This document shows, piece after piece, positions 17,549-26,944 of a stretch of DNA of 64,000 bases. Within the stretch, counting starts at the first letter, position 1. Each line of letters opens with the position of its first letter. The stretch spans positions 868,001 to 932,000 of the forward strand of contig JAGI01000002.1 in NCBI GenBank assembly GCA_000526575.1, read 5' to 3'. The notes under the pieces were generated by a model that ran no database searches, was not told the origin of the DNA, and saw only the letters and a list, made by a program, of their open reading frames with translations. The DNA is from Clostridium sp. 12(A). Lineage in GTDB: Bacteria > Bacillota > Clostridia > Lachnospirales > Lachnospiraceae. Both the position numbers and the translations under genes were made by a program.

Positions 17549-18779
17549 CTGAATGATTTGTCTCCTCCGGTTCTTCTGTTGTCTGCATCTTAATTCCTTC
17601 CTGCCTTCCAACTGGTTCATCGGTTATGAAATCCATGGCAATTTGGCATAAAGATTCATTATCTAGTATTTTAACATGATTTTCTAGAATTTGTACCCCT
17701 TTTTCCAATAATTTTTTTTCAAACTCTTGATTCATTTTATCGGCCAGCTCTTTTTTTTCTTCTTCCGTATAGGGTCGCTCATAGGAAATATATTCCTTTC
17801 CGGTTATCTTTCCTATATATATGGGCAGGTAAAAATTCTGGAATAAATGAAGCTGCTCTTCCTCCATGGTTCTTTTCCATGAGGTTCCCTCCGGGCGAGG
17901 ACGCATGAGCAGAAAAGAACTCTCAAAGGCTTTGACATACAATCCTCTCCGAACCTTTCCAGTTTCCACATCAATCTTACGATATAAGGGAATCCGTCTT
18001 GTCTCATGATACTCCGTCTTTGCACGAATATCTGCTTCCGAATGAACATAATGAGTATTTACAATCTCTTCGCTGTCTCCAATAATAGGAAGCGCACCAC
18101 TTACCAGTATCTGACCTTTGGTGACCGTATCGCCAACTGCAACCTTTGGAACTCCGCTTCGGACAATCATCGATGTAATTACCCCGTCCTTTTCCGCCAC
18201 GATATCGCATGGTGTTTCATCCTTTACCGGGATTTCTGAAAGCACTTCATTTTCCTTTATCTTAACCAAAAGCCTGGTTCCTGATACCCTCGCAGATACC
18301 CATGTTATTTCTGGAAATGCGGTACGGAGAGATTCCTCCAAAAGATCGCAGTCAATTTTCGACTTTATCATACCGTAATGAATCTGTTCTGATTCACAAT
18401 ATTTAAGAAGAGTGTCGTATGTATACATTCTGTTTCCGTCAAATTTAATATCCCAGATAAAAAGAGACAGTATATAAAGAATGAAGAAAAAGCCAAAAAG
18501 TCCAGCTGCATAAAATTTACGCTTCCGATTGCGGTATAAAAAAAAAGGAAGTCCAAACTTTTTTAAAATTCTAAGTCTGACCTTCGATTTGCGGACAAGA
18601 GGCTTGATCTTTCGAAACCCCGGTACGGTCATAAAAAATTGATAGGTTGGACCAGTATTAACAACTTGCCATAATTCTATCTCATGAACCGTGCACATAT
18701 TTAAAAACCGTTCCGGAGAAAAACCGGACATTTCTATAAAAAGATAACCGAAAAAGCGGCGACTCAGCCATTCAATCAC
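17535..18779 (-). CDS. yqfD: Sporulation protein YqfD
   Basis: Membrane protein of the yqfC-yqfD pair, expressed in the mother cell in Bacillus. The roughly 414 residues have a conserved cytoplasmic N-terminus (RFFGYLFIEMSGFSPERFLN), a single strong membrane span (GLFGFFFILYILSLFIW), and a long extracytoplasmic part with the family VSARVSGTRLLVKIKEN and VRSGVPKVAVGDTV. I choose a GTG start at 18779, nine bases after GGAGG. The ATG at 18836 lies inside yqfC and has no ribosome-binding site. Confidence 0.92.
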   Translation of the reverse strand: MIEWLSRRFFGYLFIEMSGFSPERFLNMCTVHEIELWQVVNTGPTYQFFMTVPGFRKIKPLVRKSKVRLRILKKFGLPFFLYRNRKRKFYAAGLFGFFFILYILSLFIWDIKFDGNRMYTYDTLLKYCESEQIHYGMIKSKIDCDLLEESLRTAFPEITWVSARVSGTRLLVKIKENEVLSEIPVKDETPCDIVAEKDGVITSMIVRSGVPKVAVGDTVTKGQILVSGALPIIGDSEEIVNTHYVHSEADIRAKTEYHETRRIPLYRKIDVETGKVRRGLYVKAFESSFLLMRPRPEGTSWKRTMEEEQLHLFQNFYLPIYIGKITGKEYISYERPYTEEEKKELADKMNQEFEKKLLEKGVQILENHVKILDNESLCQIAMDFITDEPVGRQEGIKMQTTEEPEETNHSDERN

Positions 18780-18804
18780 GTTCTTACACCTCCAACTCCC
18801 CTGC

Positions 18805-19071
18805 TTATTCAAATTCCAGGGATTTGATATATCCATTGATTTTCATCTCTTCATTGGTGTAATATTCGATGATAAGCCTGCTTCCGGAGATATTTACCCG
18901 GCAGTTTTTTGCCTGAAGCTTGATAAAGCTATCTGTGTACATGATGATGCTTCGGTAATTTTCAATCACAACACTGTGGCGTCCGAGAAAGGACACAAGC
19001 ACCTCTCCAAGCACGACATCCTTGGGGAGTTTTAAGGTGGAAGCTGCCTTTTCTATCGATTCCTCCAACAT
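18805..19071 (-). CDS. yqfC: Sporulation protein YqfC
   Basis: 88-residue YabP/YqfC-family protein, with the family core SIIMYTDSFIKLQAKNC and SRLIIEYYTNEEMKINGYI, similar to YabP, which is needed for spore coat/cortex steps. It ends 25 bases before the GTG of yqfD. A sigma-E-like promoter lies upstream at 19106-19134, in keeping with mother-cell expression of its Bacillus counterpart. Confidence 0.92.
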   Translation of the reverse strand: MLEESIEKAASTLKLPKDVVLGEVLVSFLGRHSVVIENYRSIIMYTDSFIKLQAKNCRVNISGSRLIIEYYTNEEMKINGYIKSLEFE

Positions 19072-19105
19072 ATTTTCTCTGCCTTCCTCACATTTATTCC
19101 TTTAT

Positions 19106-19134
19106 ACTATATGCAAAGAGGATATGGAAAATTC
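19106..19134 (-). promoter_or_regulatory. Sigma-E-like promoter for yqfC-yqfD
   Basis: Minus-strand -35 GAATTTT (19128-19134), a 14-base spacer, and -10 CATATAGT (19106-19113), resembling the mother-cell sigma-E -10 consensus (CATACAnT). The same eight -10 bases occur in front of spoIVA at 26945-26952. Assignment to sigma-E is inferred from the consensus and from the genes served. Confidence 0.5.
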
Positions 19135-19153
19135 TACGGCCCGCCAAAAGTAG

Positions 19154-19190
19154 AAAAAACCCCTGGTTACGCCTAGGCCAAACCAGAGGT
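19154..19190 (-). terminator. Rho-independent terminator of rpsU
   Basis: Minus-strand ACCTCTGGTT pairs with AACCAGGGGT (10 pairs, one wobble) and is followed by TTTTTT. It begins 15 bases after the rpsU stop codon and separates rpsU from the sporulation operon. Confidence 0.9.
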
Positions 19191-19204
19191 TTATCTTTTA
19201 ACTA

Positions 19205-19381
19205 TTAGTTATATTTACGTTTTCTTGCAGCTTCAGACTTTTTCTTACGTCTTACGCTTGGCTTTTCGTAATGCTCTCTCTTACGAATTTCCTGCTGGAT
19301 ACCTGCTTTAGCACAGTTTCTTTTGAATCTGCGTAAAGCGCTATCTAAGGTCTCGTTGTCTTTAACGATTACATTTGACAT
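19205..19381 (-). CDS. rpsU: 30S ribosomal protein S21
   Basis: 58-residue, strongly basic protein of the small subunit, starting [19 protein letters not shown] and ending [10 protein letters not shown], the standard S21 sequence layout. It is monocistronic, with a strong promoter at 19458-19485 and a terminator right after the stop. The ATG at 19381 has AGG-rich sequence upstream. A 7-base-pair hairpin sits just ahead of the ribosome-binding site (19403-19431). The neighbourhood rpsU-yqfC-yqfD-phoH-ybeY is an established Firmicute gene order. Confidence 0.97.
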   Translation of the reverse strand: MSNVIVKDNETLDSALRRFKRNCAKAGIQQEIRKREHYEKPSVRRKKKSEAARKRKYN

Positions 19382-19402
19382 AGCTCACACCTAACCTCCC
19401 TC

Positions 19403-19431
19403 CAGTTGTGTACTTGTGCATAATACAACTG
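19403..19431 (-). other. Hairpin in rpsU leader next to the ribosome-binding site
   Basis: CAGTTGT pairs with ACAACTG (7 pairs, 15-base loop) in the rpsU 5' untranslated region, ending immediately before GGAGGGAGG. Its place would allow control of ribosome access, but no known S21-binding structure is recognised. Confidence 0.45.
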
Positions 19432-19457
19432 TTTGGGTATTTTATAGCACTGATATG

Positions 19458-19485
19458 ATTATAGCATAATTTTGCCATACGTCAA
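19458..19485 (-). promoter_or_regulatory. Strong sigma-A promoter of rpsU
   Basis: Minus-strand -35 TTGACG (19480-19485), 16-base spacer, perfect -10 TATAAT (19458-19463). The predicted leader is about 70 bases. Confidence 0.85.
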
Positions 19486-19521
19486 GAAAAACTTTCATAT
19501 TTTTTCGTATTTCAACAGCAA

Positions 19522-22161
19522 TTATTTCAGCTGTTCCTCTACTACTTCCCTCGCTTTTGCAAGGCAATCTTCCACTCCGGCCGGGTTCTTTCCACCTGCC
19601 TGAGCCATGTTTGGACGACCTCCGCCGCCTCCTCCTACCAGTGCTGCAATCTCTTTCAACAGATTTCCAGCATGAGCACCTTTCTTCTGAGCTTCCTCTG
19701 TGGCAGAAGCCATAAGATTGACTTTATCCCCCTGGATTGAGGCAATCACAATGACACTTTCCCCTAATTTATCTTTTAACTGGTCTCCTAAATTACGGAG
19801 TCCGTTCATATCAACATCCATGACCTTGGTCGCCAGAACCTTGATGCCGTTTACTTCCTTAACCTGATCCATAACATCGCCAAGAGAATCCTTTGCCAGC
19901 TTACTCTTTAACTTTTCATTTTCAGAATGAAGTGCCTTGATTTCTTCTAACAATGATTCGATTTTTGAAGTCAGTGAAGAAGGCGTTGTTTTGGCAGCTT
20001 TTGCCGCTTCATGGAATTCACGCTCGGTTTCTTCGTAATAATTCATGAGACCATCACCAGTGAGGGCTTCAATTCTTCGAACACCAGCAGCAATTCCTGT
20101 TTCAGAAAGGATTTTAAAGGAACCGATTACACCGGTATTGGCAATATGGGTTCCACCGCAAAGCTCTGTAGAGAAATCTCCCATCTTTACTACGCGCACG
20201 GTATCACCGTATTTCTCACCAAATAATGCCATCGCACCTGATTTCTTTGCTTCTTCCAGTGACATGACTTCTGTATTGACAGGAAGTGCATTCTTAATTT
20301 GTTCATTCACAAGTGTTTCCACACCTTTGATTTCCTCTGGTGCCAAGGCTGAAAAATGGGTAAAGTCAAAACGTAGTCTGTCTCCATCAACCAAAGAACC
20401 AGCCTGCTCTACGTGACTTCCCAAAACGACTCTTAATGCTTTCTGTAGCAGATGAGTGGCACTGTGGTTTTTCCCTGTATTCTGACGATTCCTTTCGCAA
20501 ACCTTTAATGTAACCTCATCTCCGGTCTGGAACATTCCCTTTATCATTTTACCAACGTGGCCGATTTTTCCACCCTGTAAATGAATCGTATCTTCTACTT
20601 TAAACTCACCATTTTCACTTACAATAGTGCCAACATCACCCTGCTGTCCACCCATAGTGCCGTAAAATACAGTCTGACTGGTAACAATGGTACCAATATC
20701 ACCGTCTGTAAGGGCTTCCACAAGTTCTGTTTCAGTCGTTAGTGAAGTTATAGAAGAAGTACATGTTAATTTATCATAACCTACGAACTCTGTAGAAAGG
20801 GAAGGATCAATAGACTGGTAAACAGTAACATCAGCCCCCATATAGTTCGTTGTTTTTCTTGCATTTCTCGCTGTTTCACGCTGTTTTTGCATGGCAGCCT
20901 TAAAGCCGTCTTCATCCACGCTGAAGTTTTTCTCCTGCAGAATCTCAAGAGTCAGATCCAGTGGGAATCCGTAGGTATCATATAACTTAAATGCCTCGTC
21001 TCCGGAAAGAATCGTCTCATTCTTCTTGCGCATATCCTCTTCCAAATCATTTAAGATAGAAAGACCCTGGTCGATGGTCTTATTAAACTTATCTTCTTCC
21101 TGAGAAAGAACTTTTAAAATCATTGCTTTCTTTTCGTCAAGCTCTGGATAACCATCCTTAGAAAGTGAAATGACAGTCTGCGAAAGGTCTGCAAGGAATT
21201 TTCCTTCGATACCCAAAAGCCTTCCGTGACGAGCTGCTCTCCGGAGCAGACGGCGAAGCACATAGCCTCTTCCTTCATTAGAAGGCATAATGCCGTCAGA
21301 TATCATAAAGGTACAGGAACGAACATGGTCTGTAATCAAACGAAGAGATACATCCACATTGGAATCCTTCTTATATTCTGTATGTGCAAGCTCAGCCACA
21401 CGGTTTAAAAGGGCCTTAATGGTATCGATATCAAAGATAGAATCCACATCCTGTACTACAACAGCAAGACGCTCCAGCCCCATACCAGTATCAATGTTCT
21501 TCTGCTTTAATTCTTCGTAATTACCGTGTCCATCGTTCTCAAACTGGGTAAATACGTTATTCCATACTTCCATGTAGCGGTCGCAGTCACAGCCCACCGT
21601 ACATCCAGCTTCGCCGCAGCCATACTTCTCGCCGCGGTCGTAATAAATTTCAGAACATGGTCCGCAAGGTCCGGCACCATGCTCCCAGAAATTATCTTCT
21701 TTTCCCATACGGAAAATACGTTCCGGAGCTATTCCAATCTCTTTGTTCCAGATTTCAAAAGCCTCATCATCTTCAAGGTAGATAGAAGGGTAAAGCCTGT
21801 CTGCCTCAAGCCCGACTACTTCAGTTAAAAACTCCCATGACCACTGAATGGCTTCTTTCTTAAAATAATCACCAAAGGAGAAGTTACCCAGCATCTCGAA
21901 GAATGTGCCGTGACGTGCAGTCTTTCCAACGTTCTCAATATCACCGGTGCGGATGCACTTCTGGCAGGTGGTCACTCTCTTTCTCGGGGGAATCTCCTGA
22001 CCGGTAAAATATGGCTTTAAAGGAGCCATACCTGAATTAATCAATAACAAGCTGTTATCATTATGAGGAACAAGAGAAAAGCTTTTCATAGCCAAATGAT
22101 CCTTACTCTCAAAAAATTCAAGGAACATTCTCCTCAGTTCATTCACACCGTAGTTCTTCAC
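19522..22161 (-). CDS. alaS: Alanyl-tRNA synthetase
   Basis: Class II synthetase charging tRNA-Ala. The 879 residues match the full bacterial enzyme: N-terminal catalytic core (FFEMLGNFSFGDYFK, then GAGPCGPCSEIYYD), the tRNA-recognition region, the editing domain with zinc ligands HSATH and CGGTH, and a C-terminal DHHA1/C-Ala region with a glycine-rich GGGGGGRPNMAQAGG. The start codon is GTG at 22161, eight bases after GGAGG. It has its own promoter at 22255-22283. The leader is too short for a T-box riboswitch. Confidence 0.98.
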   Translation of the reverse strand: MKNYGVNELRRMFLEFFESKDHLAMKSFSLVPHNDNSLLLINSGMAPLKPYFTGQEIPPRKRVTTCQKCIRTGDIENVGKTARHGTFFEMLGNFSFGDYFKKEAIQWSWEFLTEVVGLEADRLYPSIYLEDDEAFEIWNKEIGIAPERIFRMGKEDNFWEHGAGPCGPCSEIYYDRGEKYGCGEAGCTVGCDCDRYMEVWNNVFTQFENDGHGNYEELKQKNIDTGMGLERLAVVVQDVDSIFDIDTIKALLNRVAELAHTEYKKDSNVDVSLRLITDHVRSCTFMISDGIMPSNEGRGYVLRRLLRRAARHGRLLGIEGKFLADLSQTVISLSKDGYPELDEKKAMILKVLSQEEDKFNKTIDQGLSILNDLEEDMRKKNETILSGDEAFKLYDTYGFPLDLTLEILQEKNFSVDEDGFKAAMQKQRETARNARKTTNYMGADVTVYQSIDPSLSTEFVGYDKLTCTSSITSLTTETELVEALTDGDIGTIVTSQTVFYGTMGGQQGDVGTIVSENGEFKVEDTIHLQGGKIGHVGKMIKGMFQTGDEVTLKVCERNRQNTGKNHSATHLLQKALRVVLGSHVEQAGSLVDGDRLRFDFTHFSALAPEEIKGVETLVNEQIKNALPVNTEVMSLEEAKKSGAMALFGEKYGDTVRVVKMGDFSTELCGGTHIANTGVIGSFKILSETGIAAGVRRIEALTGDGLMNYYEETEREFHEAAKAAKTTPSSLTSKIESLLEEIKALHSENEKLKSKLAKDSLGDVMDQVKEVNGIKVLATKVMDVDMNGLRNLGDQLKDKLGESVIVIASIQGDKVNLMASATEEAQKKGAHAGNLLKEIAALVGGGGGGRPNMAQAGGKNPAGVEDCLAKAREVVEEQLK

Positions 22162-22201
22162 GTTACTGTCCTCCGTTTGTTATATTGTCTCTTCTGACAA
22201 A

Positions 22202-22220
22202 ATGCCGTTACTGGCGGCAT
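22202..22220 (-). other. Small hairpin in alaS leader
   Basis: ATGCCG pairs with CGGCAT around a seven-base loop, about 40 bases before the alaS start, followed by TTTTG. Too weak to call a terminator with confidence; it lacks the stem I, specifier and antiterminator elements of a T-box. Confidence 0.4.
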
Positions 22221-22254
22221 CCCTGGTTTTTTATATCATTTCATTTATCTTACT

Positions 22255-22283
22255 ATCCTATCATAAGGGGTTTTATTTATCAA
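22255..22283 (-). promoter_or_regulatory. Sigma-A promoter of alaS
   Basis: Minus-strand -35 TTGATA (22278-22283), 17-base spacer, -10 TAGGAT (22255-22260). It follows the terminator of the upstream gene, so alaS is transcribed from here. Confidence 0.65.
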
Positions 22284-22314
22284 GATGTTCCAATGGAAAT
22301 TTTTTCATTCCAAC

Positions 22315-22342
22315 AAAAAAGTACGGCAAAAGCCGTACTTTA
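22315..22342 (-). terminator. Rho-independent terminator of the LprI-like gene
   Basis: Minus-strand AAGTACGGC and GCCGTACTT form a perfect stem around TTTT, followed by a T-run (22315-22320). The stem starts at the stop codon of the upstream gene itself. The symmetric flanks would also work on the other strand. Confidence 0.9.
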
Positions 22343-23179
22343 CTGATTATTTAATGTAGATAATACTTCGGAATACTCCTTTACCAGATCATAGGCCCTG
22401 GTCCTTGTAGAGTCTGCTAAAGAAGCGGTGTATTCAAGACCTTCCAGGCTGCCCCCGCTGAATTTTTTCGCGGCCTCTTCTGCTTTTGCATCTCTGGATT
22501 TCATCCAGGTCTGCTGAGATTGCTCCAGAGTTTTTCGCTCCTCTTCTGAAAGCGATTGGGCAATGGTATCATATATGGTGTTTTGCTCCGTATCCCAAAG
22601 CTTTAATTCCTTGTCAGCAAGAGCTTTCATGGAATAGGTATTGGAATTTCCTGATTCGTCCCGGATTTTTTTAATTTGTTCATCCAGACTCTTTAAATGT
22701 TTTTGATAAGCAACAGCCCCACCGTCTGTATTTGATTCAACCGACACTTTGGCTTTCACATCCGGGCTTATGGGAGACAAGACAGTTTCCTGCTCGGCTG
22801 CTTCTGCCACTTTTAAAGATGGGGCAGGAGCTGAATCGGCCTCAGAAGAGTCTTGTATCATCTCGGTCTTCTCTTCTGGCTCTGGCTCTGCTGCTGCCAT
22901 CATTCTTTGGGAAGCCTCTCCCTTTGCATCTGCTTTTGCCGATCGTTTTAAACTGGCTCCTTCCTCCGGATAGGAGGACTGTTCCTTTGGTTTTTCTTTG
23001 TTATAATATGCGCCATATTCCTGATTCGAAGTAAGTTCTGAACTGGAATAGTTCTGAACACCAACAGGACTTGGAGCAGTTTCCTTACTGTTAATGAAAC
23101 TGGTGGTGGCTAGCGTCATCAGCACACCGATCACCAGAATACTCCCTATGACAATCCAAATCCCTCTGCCTTTATTCAT
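22340..23179 (-). CDS. Secreted/anchored protein with LprI-like (DUF1311) domain
   Basis: 279 residues: an N-terminal membrane anchor (about 7-28, GIWIVIGSILVIGVLMTLATT), a long low-complexity middle rich in Glu, Pro, Ala and Ser, and a C-terminal helical domain. In the latter, LWDTEQNTIYDTIAQSLSEE and QTWMKSRDAKAEEAAKKF fit the pattern of the LprI-type domain (PF07007), and the Gln-X2-Trp-X3-Arg element is its usual mark. Some members bind lysozyme, but the role here is unknown. The gene is monocistronic with a terminator at its stop codon. The domain call is by eye. Confidence 0.7.
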   Translation of the reverse strand: MNKGRGIWIVIGSILVIGVLMTLATTSFINSKETAPSPVGVQNYSSSELTSNQEYGAYYNKEKPKEQSSYPEEGASLKRSAKADAKGEASQRMMAAAEPEPEEKTEMIQDSSEADSAPAPSLKVAEAAEQETVLSPISPDVKAKVSVESNTDGGAVAYQKHLKSLDEQIKKIRDESGNSNTYSMKALADKELKLWDTEQNTIYDTIAQSLSEEERKTLEQSQQTWMKSRDAKAEEAAKKFSGGSLEGLEYTASLADSTRTRAYDLVKEYSEVLSTLNNQ

Positions 23180-23302
23180 GAACGATCATCCTAACCTGAT
23201 TTGATGAAGCTACCATATCATAAATAAATTAGAAAAGAAATAGGAATTCGCATTTAGTAAGACATTGTAAGAGATATGTAAGTTTTTGGAATCTCCTACC
23301 AT

Positions 23303-23779
23303 TTACAGTCCCTCATCCACCAAAAGATTGTTTCCATCAGCAGCACTTGTAGCCAGCTGGTCACACCGTTCATTCTGCGGATGCCCAGCATGTCCTTTCA
23401 CCCAGTGAAAGGATACCTGGTGGGGTTCTTTTGCTTTTAAAAGTCTTTCCCATAAATCAATATTCTTTACAGGACCACTTTTCCCCCGCTTCCAGTTATT
23501 TCTCACCCAATTGTCAATCCATCGCTGGTTAAAGGCATCGGTAACGTACTTGGAGTCGGAATAAAGCTCCACCTGGCATGGCCTTGTGAGTGCCTCTAAA
23601 CCGGCAATCGCTGCCATTAGTTCCATACGGTTATTGGTGGTTTTTACATAACCTGCTGAAAGCGTCTTTTCATGGAGCTGCCCTTTGGAATCCGTAAATT
23701 GCAAAACTGCACCGTAACCGCCCGGTCCATCCGGGTTTCCTCTTGCAGCTCCGTCTGTATATAACATTACCTTATTCAC
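23303..23779 (-). CDS. rnhA: Ribonuclease HI
   Basis: Endonuclease removing RNA from RNA-DNA hybrids. The four catalytic acidic residues are all present in order: [30 protein letters not shown] and NERCDQLA. The conserved WVKGHAGH histidine loop is also there. The start is a GTG at 23779 (158 residues) after AAGGAG; the longer frame to 23863 lies in the upstream nuclease gene. RNase HII is also encoded, at 43.0 kb. It starts 16 bases after the beta-CASP gene ends. Confidence 0.95.
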   Translation of the reverse strand: MNKVMLYTDGAARGNPDGPGGYGAVLQFTDSKGQLHEKTLSAGYVKTTNNRMELMAAIAGLEALTRPCQVELYSDSKYVTDAFNQRWIDNWVRNNWKRGKSGPVKNIDLWERLLKAKEPHQVSFHWVKGHAGHPQNERCDQLATSAADGNNLLVDEGL

Positions 23780-23795
23780 GTTTTTGTATATCTCC

Positions 23796-25397
23796 TTATC
23801 TATCCCATTTATCACATAATGAATTAATCTGATCTGCAAACTTGGCAAGATCTTTATTGGCACCGCCTTCGTTATGACGGATCACCTGTAAAAGCCTTTC
23901 GCCGGCAGCAAAAAGTCTTCCATATACACCAGCCGGTTTTTTTAGAGGCTCCGGTGCTCTGACTACTTCAACACCTTCTGTATGATTCAGCCAAACGCCC
24001 TTAGACAGATCGTAGATCGAGCCTGAGTGAGGTGCCGTTGCCTGATACCCATATTCATTTTCAAGAAGCTGTTCAAAGGAATTGCAGACGAAATCGTCAC
24101 CGTGTACCAGAAATACTTGTTTAGGCTTATTCTCAAATGCGTTCAACCAGCCAATCAGTCCTTCCCGGTCTGCATGTGAACTCATCCCTTCCATTCGCTC
24201 AATATGAGCTTCGACCTGGATGGTTTCTCCAAACAGCCTGACCTCTCCTGCTCCATCTAACAGACTTCTTCCTAATGTCCCAACGGACTGATAGCCTGTA
24301 AAGACAATGGTACAGGCAGGTCTCCATAAATTATGTTTTAAATGATGCCGAATTCGTCCGGCATCGCACATTCCTGCTGCCGATATAATTACCTTCGGAT
24401 TAGGATTGAAATTAATGTTCCTGGATTCGTCACTGGTAACAGAAAGCTTTAACCCTGGAAATGAGATAGGGTTAATCCCATTTAATACCAGCTGCTTTGT
24501 TTCTTCATCATAGCAGTCAACCAGATTATCCTTAAACACCTGGGTTGCTTCCACTGCAAGAGGGCTGTCAACGTACACTTCAAATCTATCATGGCCTATG
24601 ATCCGCTTCTCGGCTTTTATACGTCGGAACATATAAAGGAGTTCCTGGGTCCTTCCAACCGCAAAGGCAGGAATTACGACATTGCCGCCTCTGTCTAAAG
24701 TCCGCTGAACGATGTCAGAAAGCACGGAAACATGATCTGGGATCGCTCCGTGAAGGCGGTCACCGTAAGTGCACTCCATAACCACATAATCCGCTTCCTT
24801 TATATACTGAGGATCGCGGATCAGAGGTTTGTTCTTGTTGCCGATATCACCGGAGAAGACAATTTTATTCGTAACGCCGTCTTCTGTTGCCCATACTTCG
24901 ATGGAAGCAGATCCCAGAAGATGGCCTACATCAGTAAAGCGGATGGTTAAGCCATCTTCAAGCTCTGCCTTTTCATCGTAGGCATAAGAAATGAACTGTT
25001 TTAAGACCCCAGCCACGTCATTAATCCCATATAGCGGCTCTTCTTCCGGCAGACCTGCCCGTCTGGCCTTGCGGTTCTTCCATTCTGTTTCTGATTCCTG
25101 AATATGTGCGCTGTCCTTGAGCATAATGCCGCAAAGATCAGCCGTTGCATAGGTAGAAACCACCCGTCCGCGGAAGCCTCTGGCATAGATAAAGGGGAGC
25201 ATCCCTGCATGATCGATATGTGCATGGGTCAATAGAACGTAATCAATTTCTGCGTAGCTCACAGGCAGTTCCACATTCTGGAATCTGTCAATCCCCTGCT
25301 CCATACCGCAGTCCACAAGGATTTTTAATCCGGCTGCCTCCAGATAATGACAACTGCCGGTAACCTCGTGGGCTGCGCCAATGAACATCAATTTCAT
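23796..25397 (-). CDS. Metallo-beta-lactamase/beta-CASP ribonuclease
   Basis: Predicted zinc RNA nuclease of the CPSF73/Ysh1-like group. The metal site THAHIDHAG (H58, H60, D62, H63) opens the 533-residue protein; [12 protein letters not shown] and [10 protein letters not shown] follow. A beta-CASP insert has [13 protein letters not shown] and [16 protein letters not shown], and the C-terminal RMMBL part has [13 protein letters not shown] and FLVHGD. This is not RNase J, which has a different layout. It sits between spoIVA and rnhA with its own promoter. RNA substrate unknown. Confidence 0.9.
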   Translation of the reverse strand: MKLMFIGAAHEVTGSCHYLEAAGLKILVDCGMEQGIDRFQNVELPVSYAEIDYVLLTHAHIDHAGMLPFIYARGFRGRVVSTYATADLCGIMLKDSAHIQESETEWKNRKARRAGLPEEEPLYGINDVAGVLKQFISYAYDEKAELEDGLTIRFTDVGHLLGSASIEVWATEDGVTNKIVFSGDIGNKNKPLIRDPQYIKEADYVVMECTYGDRLHGAIPDHVSVLSDIVQRTLDRGGNVVIPAFAVGRTQELLYMFRRIKAEKRIIGHDRFEVYVDSPLAVEATQVFKDNLVDCYDEETKQLVLNGINPISFPGLKLSVTSDESRNINFNPNPKVIISAAGMCDAGRIRHHLKHNLWRPACTIVFTGYQSVGTLGRSLLDGAGEVRLFGETIQVEAHIERMEGMSSHADREGLIGWLNAFENKPKQVFLVHGDDFVCNSFEQLLENEYGYQATAPHSGSIYDLSKGVWLNHTEGVEVVRAPEPLKKPAGVYGRLFAAGERLLQVIRHNEGGANKDLAKFADQINSLCDKWDR

Positions 25398-25428
25398 ATG
25401 AGCCCTCCTTTTGTATCTGTTTTTTCGT

Positions 25429-25458
25429 ATTATACCATTAATTTAGATAATAATGCAA
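25429..25458 (-). promoter_or_regulatory. Promoter of the beta-CASP nuclease gene
   Basis: Minus-strand -35 TTGCAT (25453-25458), 18-base spacer, perfect -10 TATAAT (25429-25434). The -35 overlaps the end of spoIVA. Confidence 0.65.
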
Positions 25459-26918
25459 ATCATACCGCCATTACTATCATTAATAATTTTTTGGAGGGTG
25501 TCTTGAAGCTTTAACTGACAATCTTCTGTCAATTGGGATACCTTAGCCTGGATGCCGTCTTCCACAATCTGCTCAATGGATTTTCCAAAGATATTGGTGT
25601 TCCAGATTCCTTCTTCCCCATCTCTGGCATTTTCCTTGATGTAGGCAATCAAATCCTCTGCCTGCTGCTCACTTCCCACGATCGGAGCAATTTCAGTCTG
25701 GATATGGGCTTTGATTAAATTAATGGAAGGTGCCTCTGCACGCATCTTAACTCCATATTTATTGCCATGCTTGATAACTTCTGGTTCGTCTAAAATAATT
25801 TCGGAGCGTTCCGGCGTTACAACGCCATAGCCTTTTAACCGGACCTGACTCATGGCCTGGTTGACCTTTTCGTATTCTGCCTTCATCTTCGCAAGCTCGC
25901 TTAAGGTCTGCATCAGCTGATACTCGCCTTCAATGGGCAGGCCTACATAATCGCTTAAAATCTGATAATAATAGCTGTCATCTACATCCATTCCAAGAGC
26001 TACGCTTCCATCTGCCATATCCATGTTCTGTACTTTTATTGCGCGGATGCTTTCAGCGGCGCCGTCATAAAGATCAGAAGCCACATCTTTCATGTGAGTT
26101 ACTTTCTTCACCATGTTCTTGGCTGCTTCAATGACCTGAGCCTTAAGCCAATGGGTAGCAGGAAGAATTTCCAGCCATTTGGGAATATAGAAATCCATTT
26201 CTGTTACAGGGAATTCCTTTAACACACGTTCCAGGATGTTATTTACATCCTCTTTCTTTAACTGTTCGCAGTTAACAGGCAGTACCGTTACTCCGTATTT
26301 CTGGCTCATTTCCTTGGAAAGTGCAGTCGTCTCATCAGAAAATGGCTTTGCAGAATTAAGGAGAATGATAAACGGTTTTCCAAGGACTTTTAATTCCTGT
26401 ACGGTGCGCTCCTCGGCTGCTATGTAGTTGGGACGTTTCAGTTCACCAATGGTACCGTCTGTAGAAATCACCACACCGATGGTGGAATGGTCATTGATGA
26501 CTTTTCTGGTGCCGATTTCAGCTGCTTTGGTAAATGGGATTTCATAATCGAACCAGGGTGTTTTTACAAGGCGCTCTTCGTCATTTTCTATGTGTCCAGC
26601 GGCTCCTTCTACCATAAAGCCTACACAGTCAATCAGGCGCACCTTTGTCTCGATTTCATCGCCCAGACGAATGGTTGCTGCTTCCTTGGGGATGAATTTC
26701 GGCTCCGTGGTCATAATAGTTTTTCCTGCAGCACTTTGGGGCAGTTCGTCCCTTGTCTGCGTTTTCTGATGTTCGTCTTCCATGCCCGGCAATACCATTA
26801 ATTCCATAAAACGCTTGATAAAAGTCGATTTTCCTGTTCTTACCGGTCCCACCACTCCAATGTAGATCTCTCCGTTGGTTCGGGCTTTGATATCATTGTA
26901 TACGTTATAATTGTCCAT
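25443..26918 (-). CDS. spoIVA: Stage IV sporulation protein A (coat morphogenetic ATPase)
   Basis: Self-assembling ATPase that forms the basement layer of the spore coat on the forespore surface. The 491 residues are the family length. The Walker A loop is GPVRTGKST at residues 24-32, and the TRAFAC-like N-terminal domain carries TIMTTEPKFIP and VRLIDCVGFMVEGA. The middle and C-terminal assembly domains end in GGMICIII, the hydrophobic tail seen in SpoIVA. It is monocistronic, with a sigma-E-like promoter at 26945-26972. This gene is a reliable marker of an endospore former. Confidence 0.97.
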   Translation of the reverse strand: MDNYNVYNDIKARTNGEIYIGVVGPVRTGKSTFIKRFMELMVLPGMEDEHQKTQTRDELPQSAAGKTIMTTEPKFIPKEAATIRLGDEIETKVRLIDCVGFMVEGAAGHIENDEERLVKTPWFDYEIPFTKAAEIGTRKVINDHSTIGVVISTDGTIGELKRPNYIAAEERTVQELKVLGKPFIILLNSAKPFSDETTALSKEMSQKYGVTVLPVNCEQLKKEDVNNILERVLKEFPVTEMDFYIPKWLEILPATHWLKAQVIEAAKNMVKKVTHMKDVASDLYDGAAESIRAIKVQNMDMADGSVALGMDVDDSYYYQILSDYVGLPIEGEYQLMQTLSELAKMKAEYEKVNQAMSQVRLKGYGVVTPERSEIILDEPEVIKHGNKYGVKMRAEAPSINLIKAHIQTEIAPIVGSEQQAEDLIAYIKENARDGEEGIWNTNIFGKSIEQIVEDGIQAKVSQLTEDCQLKLQDTLQKIINDSNGGMICIII

Positions 26919-26944
26919 AAAGATTCCCCCTTCTGTGCTGTTAC

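Noticed and set aside
22162-22300. T-box riboswitch upstream of alaS
   Set aside because: The leader is only about 85 bases and lacks stem I, a specifier loop and the T-box sequence; only a small hairpin is present.
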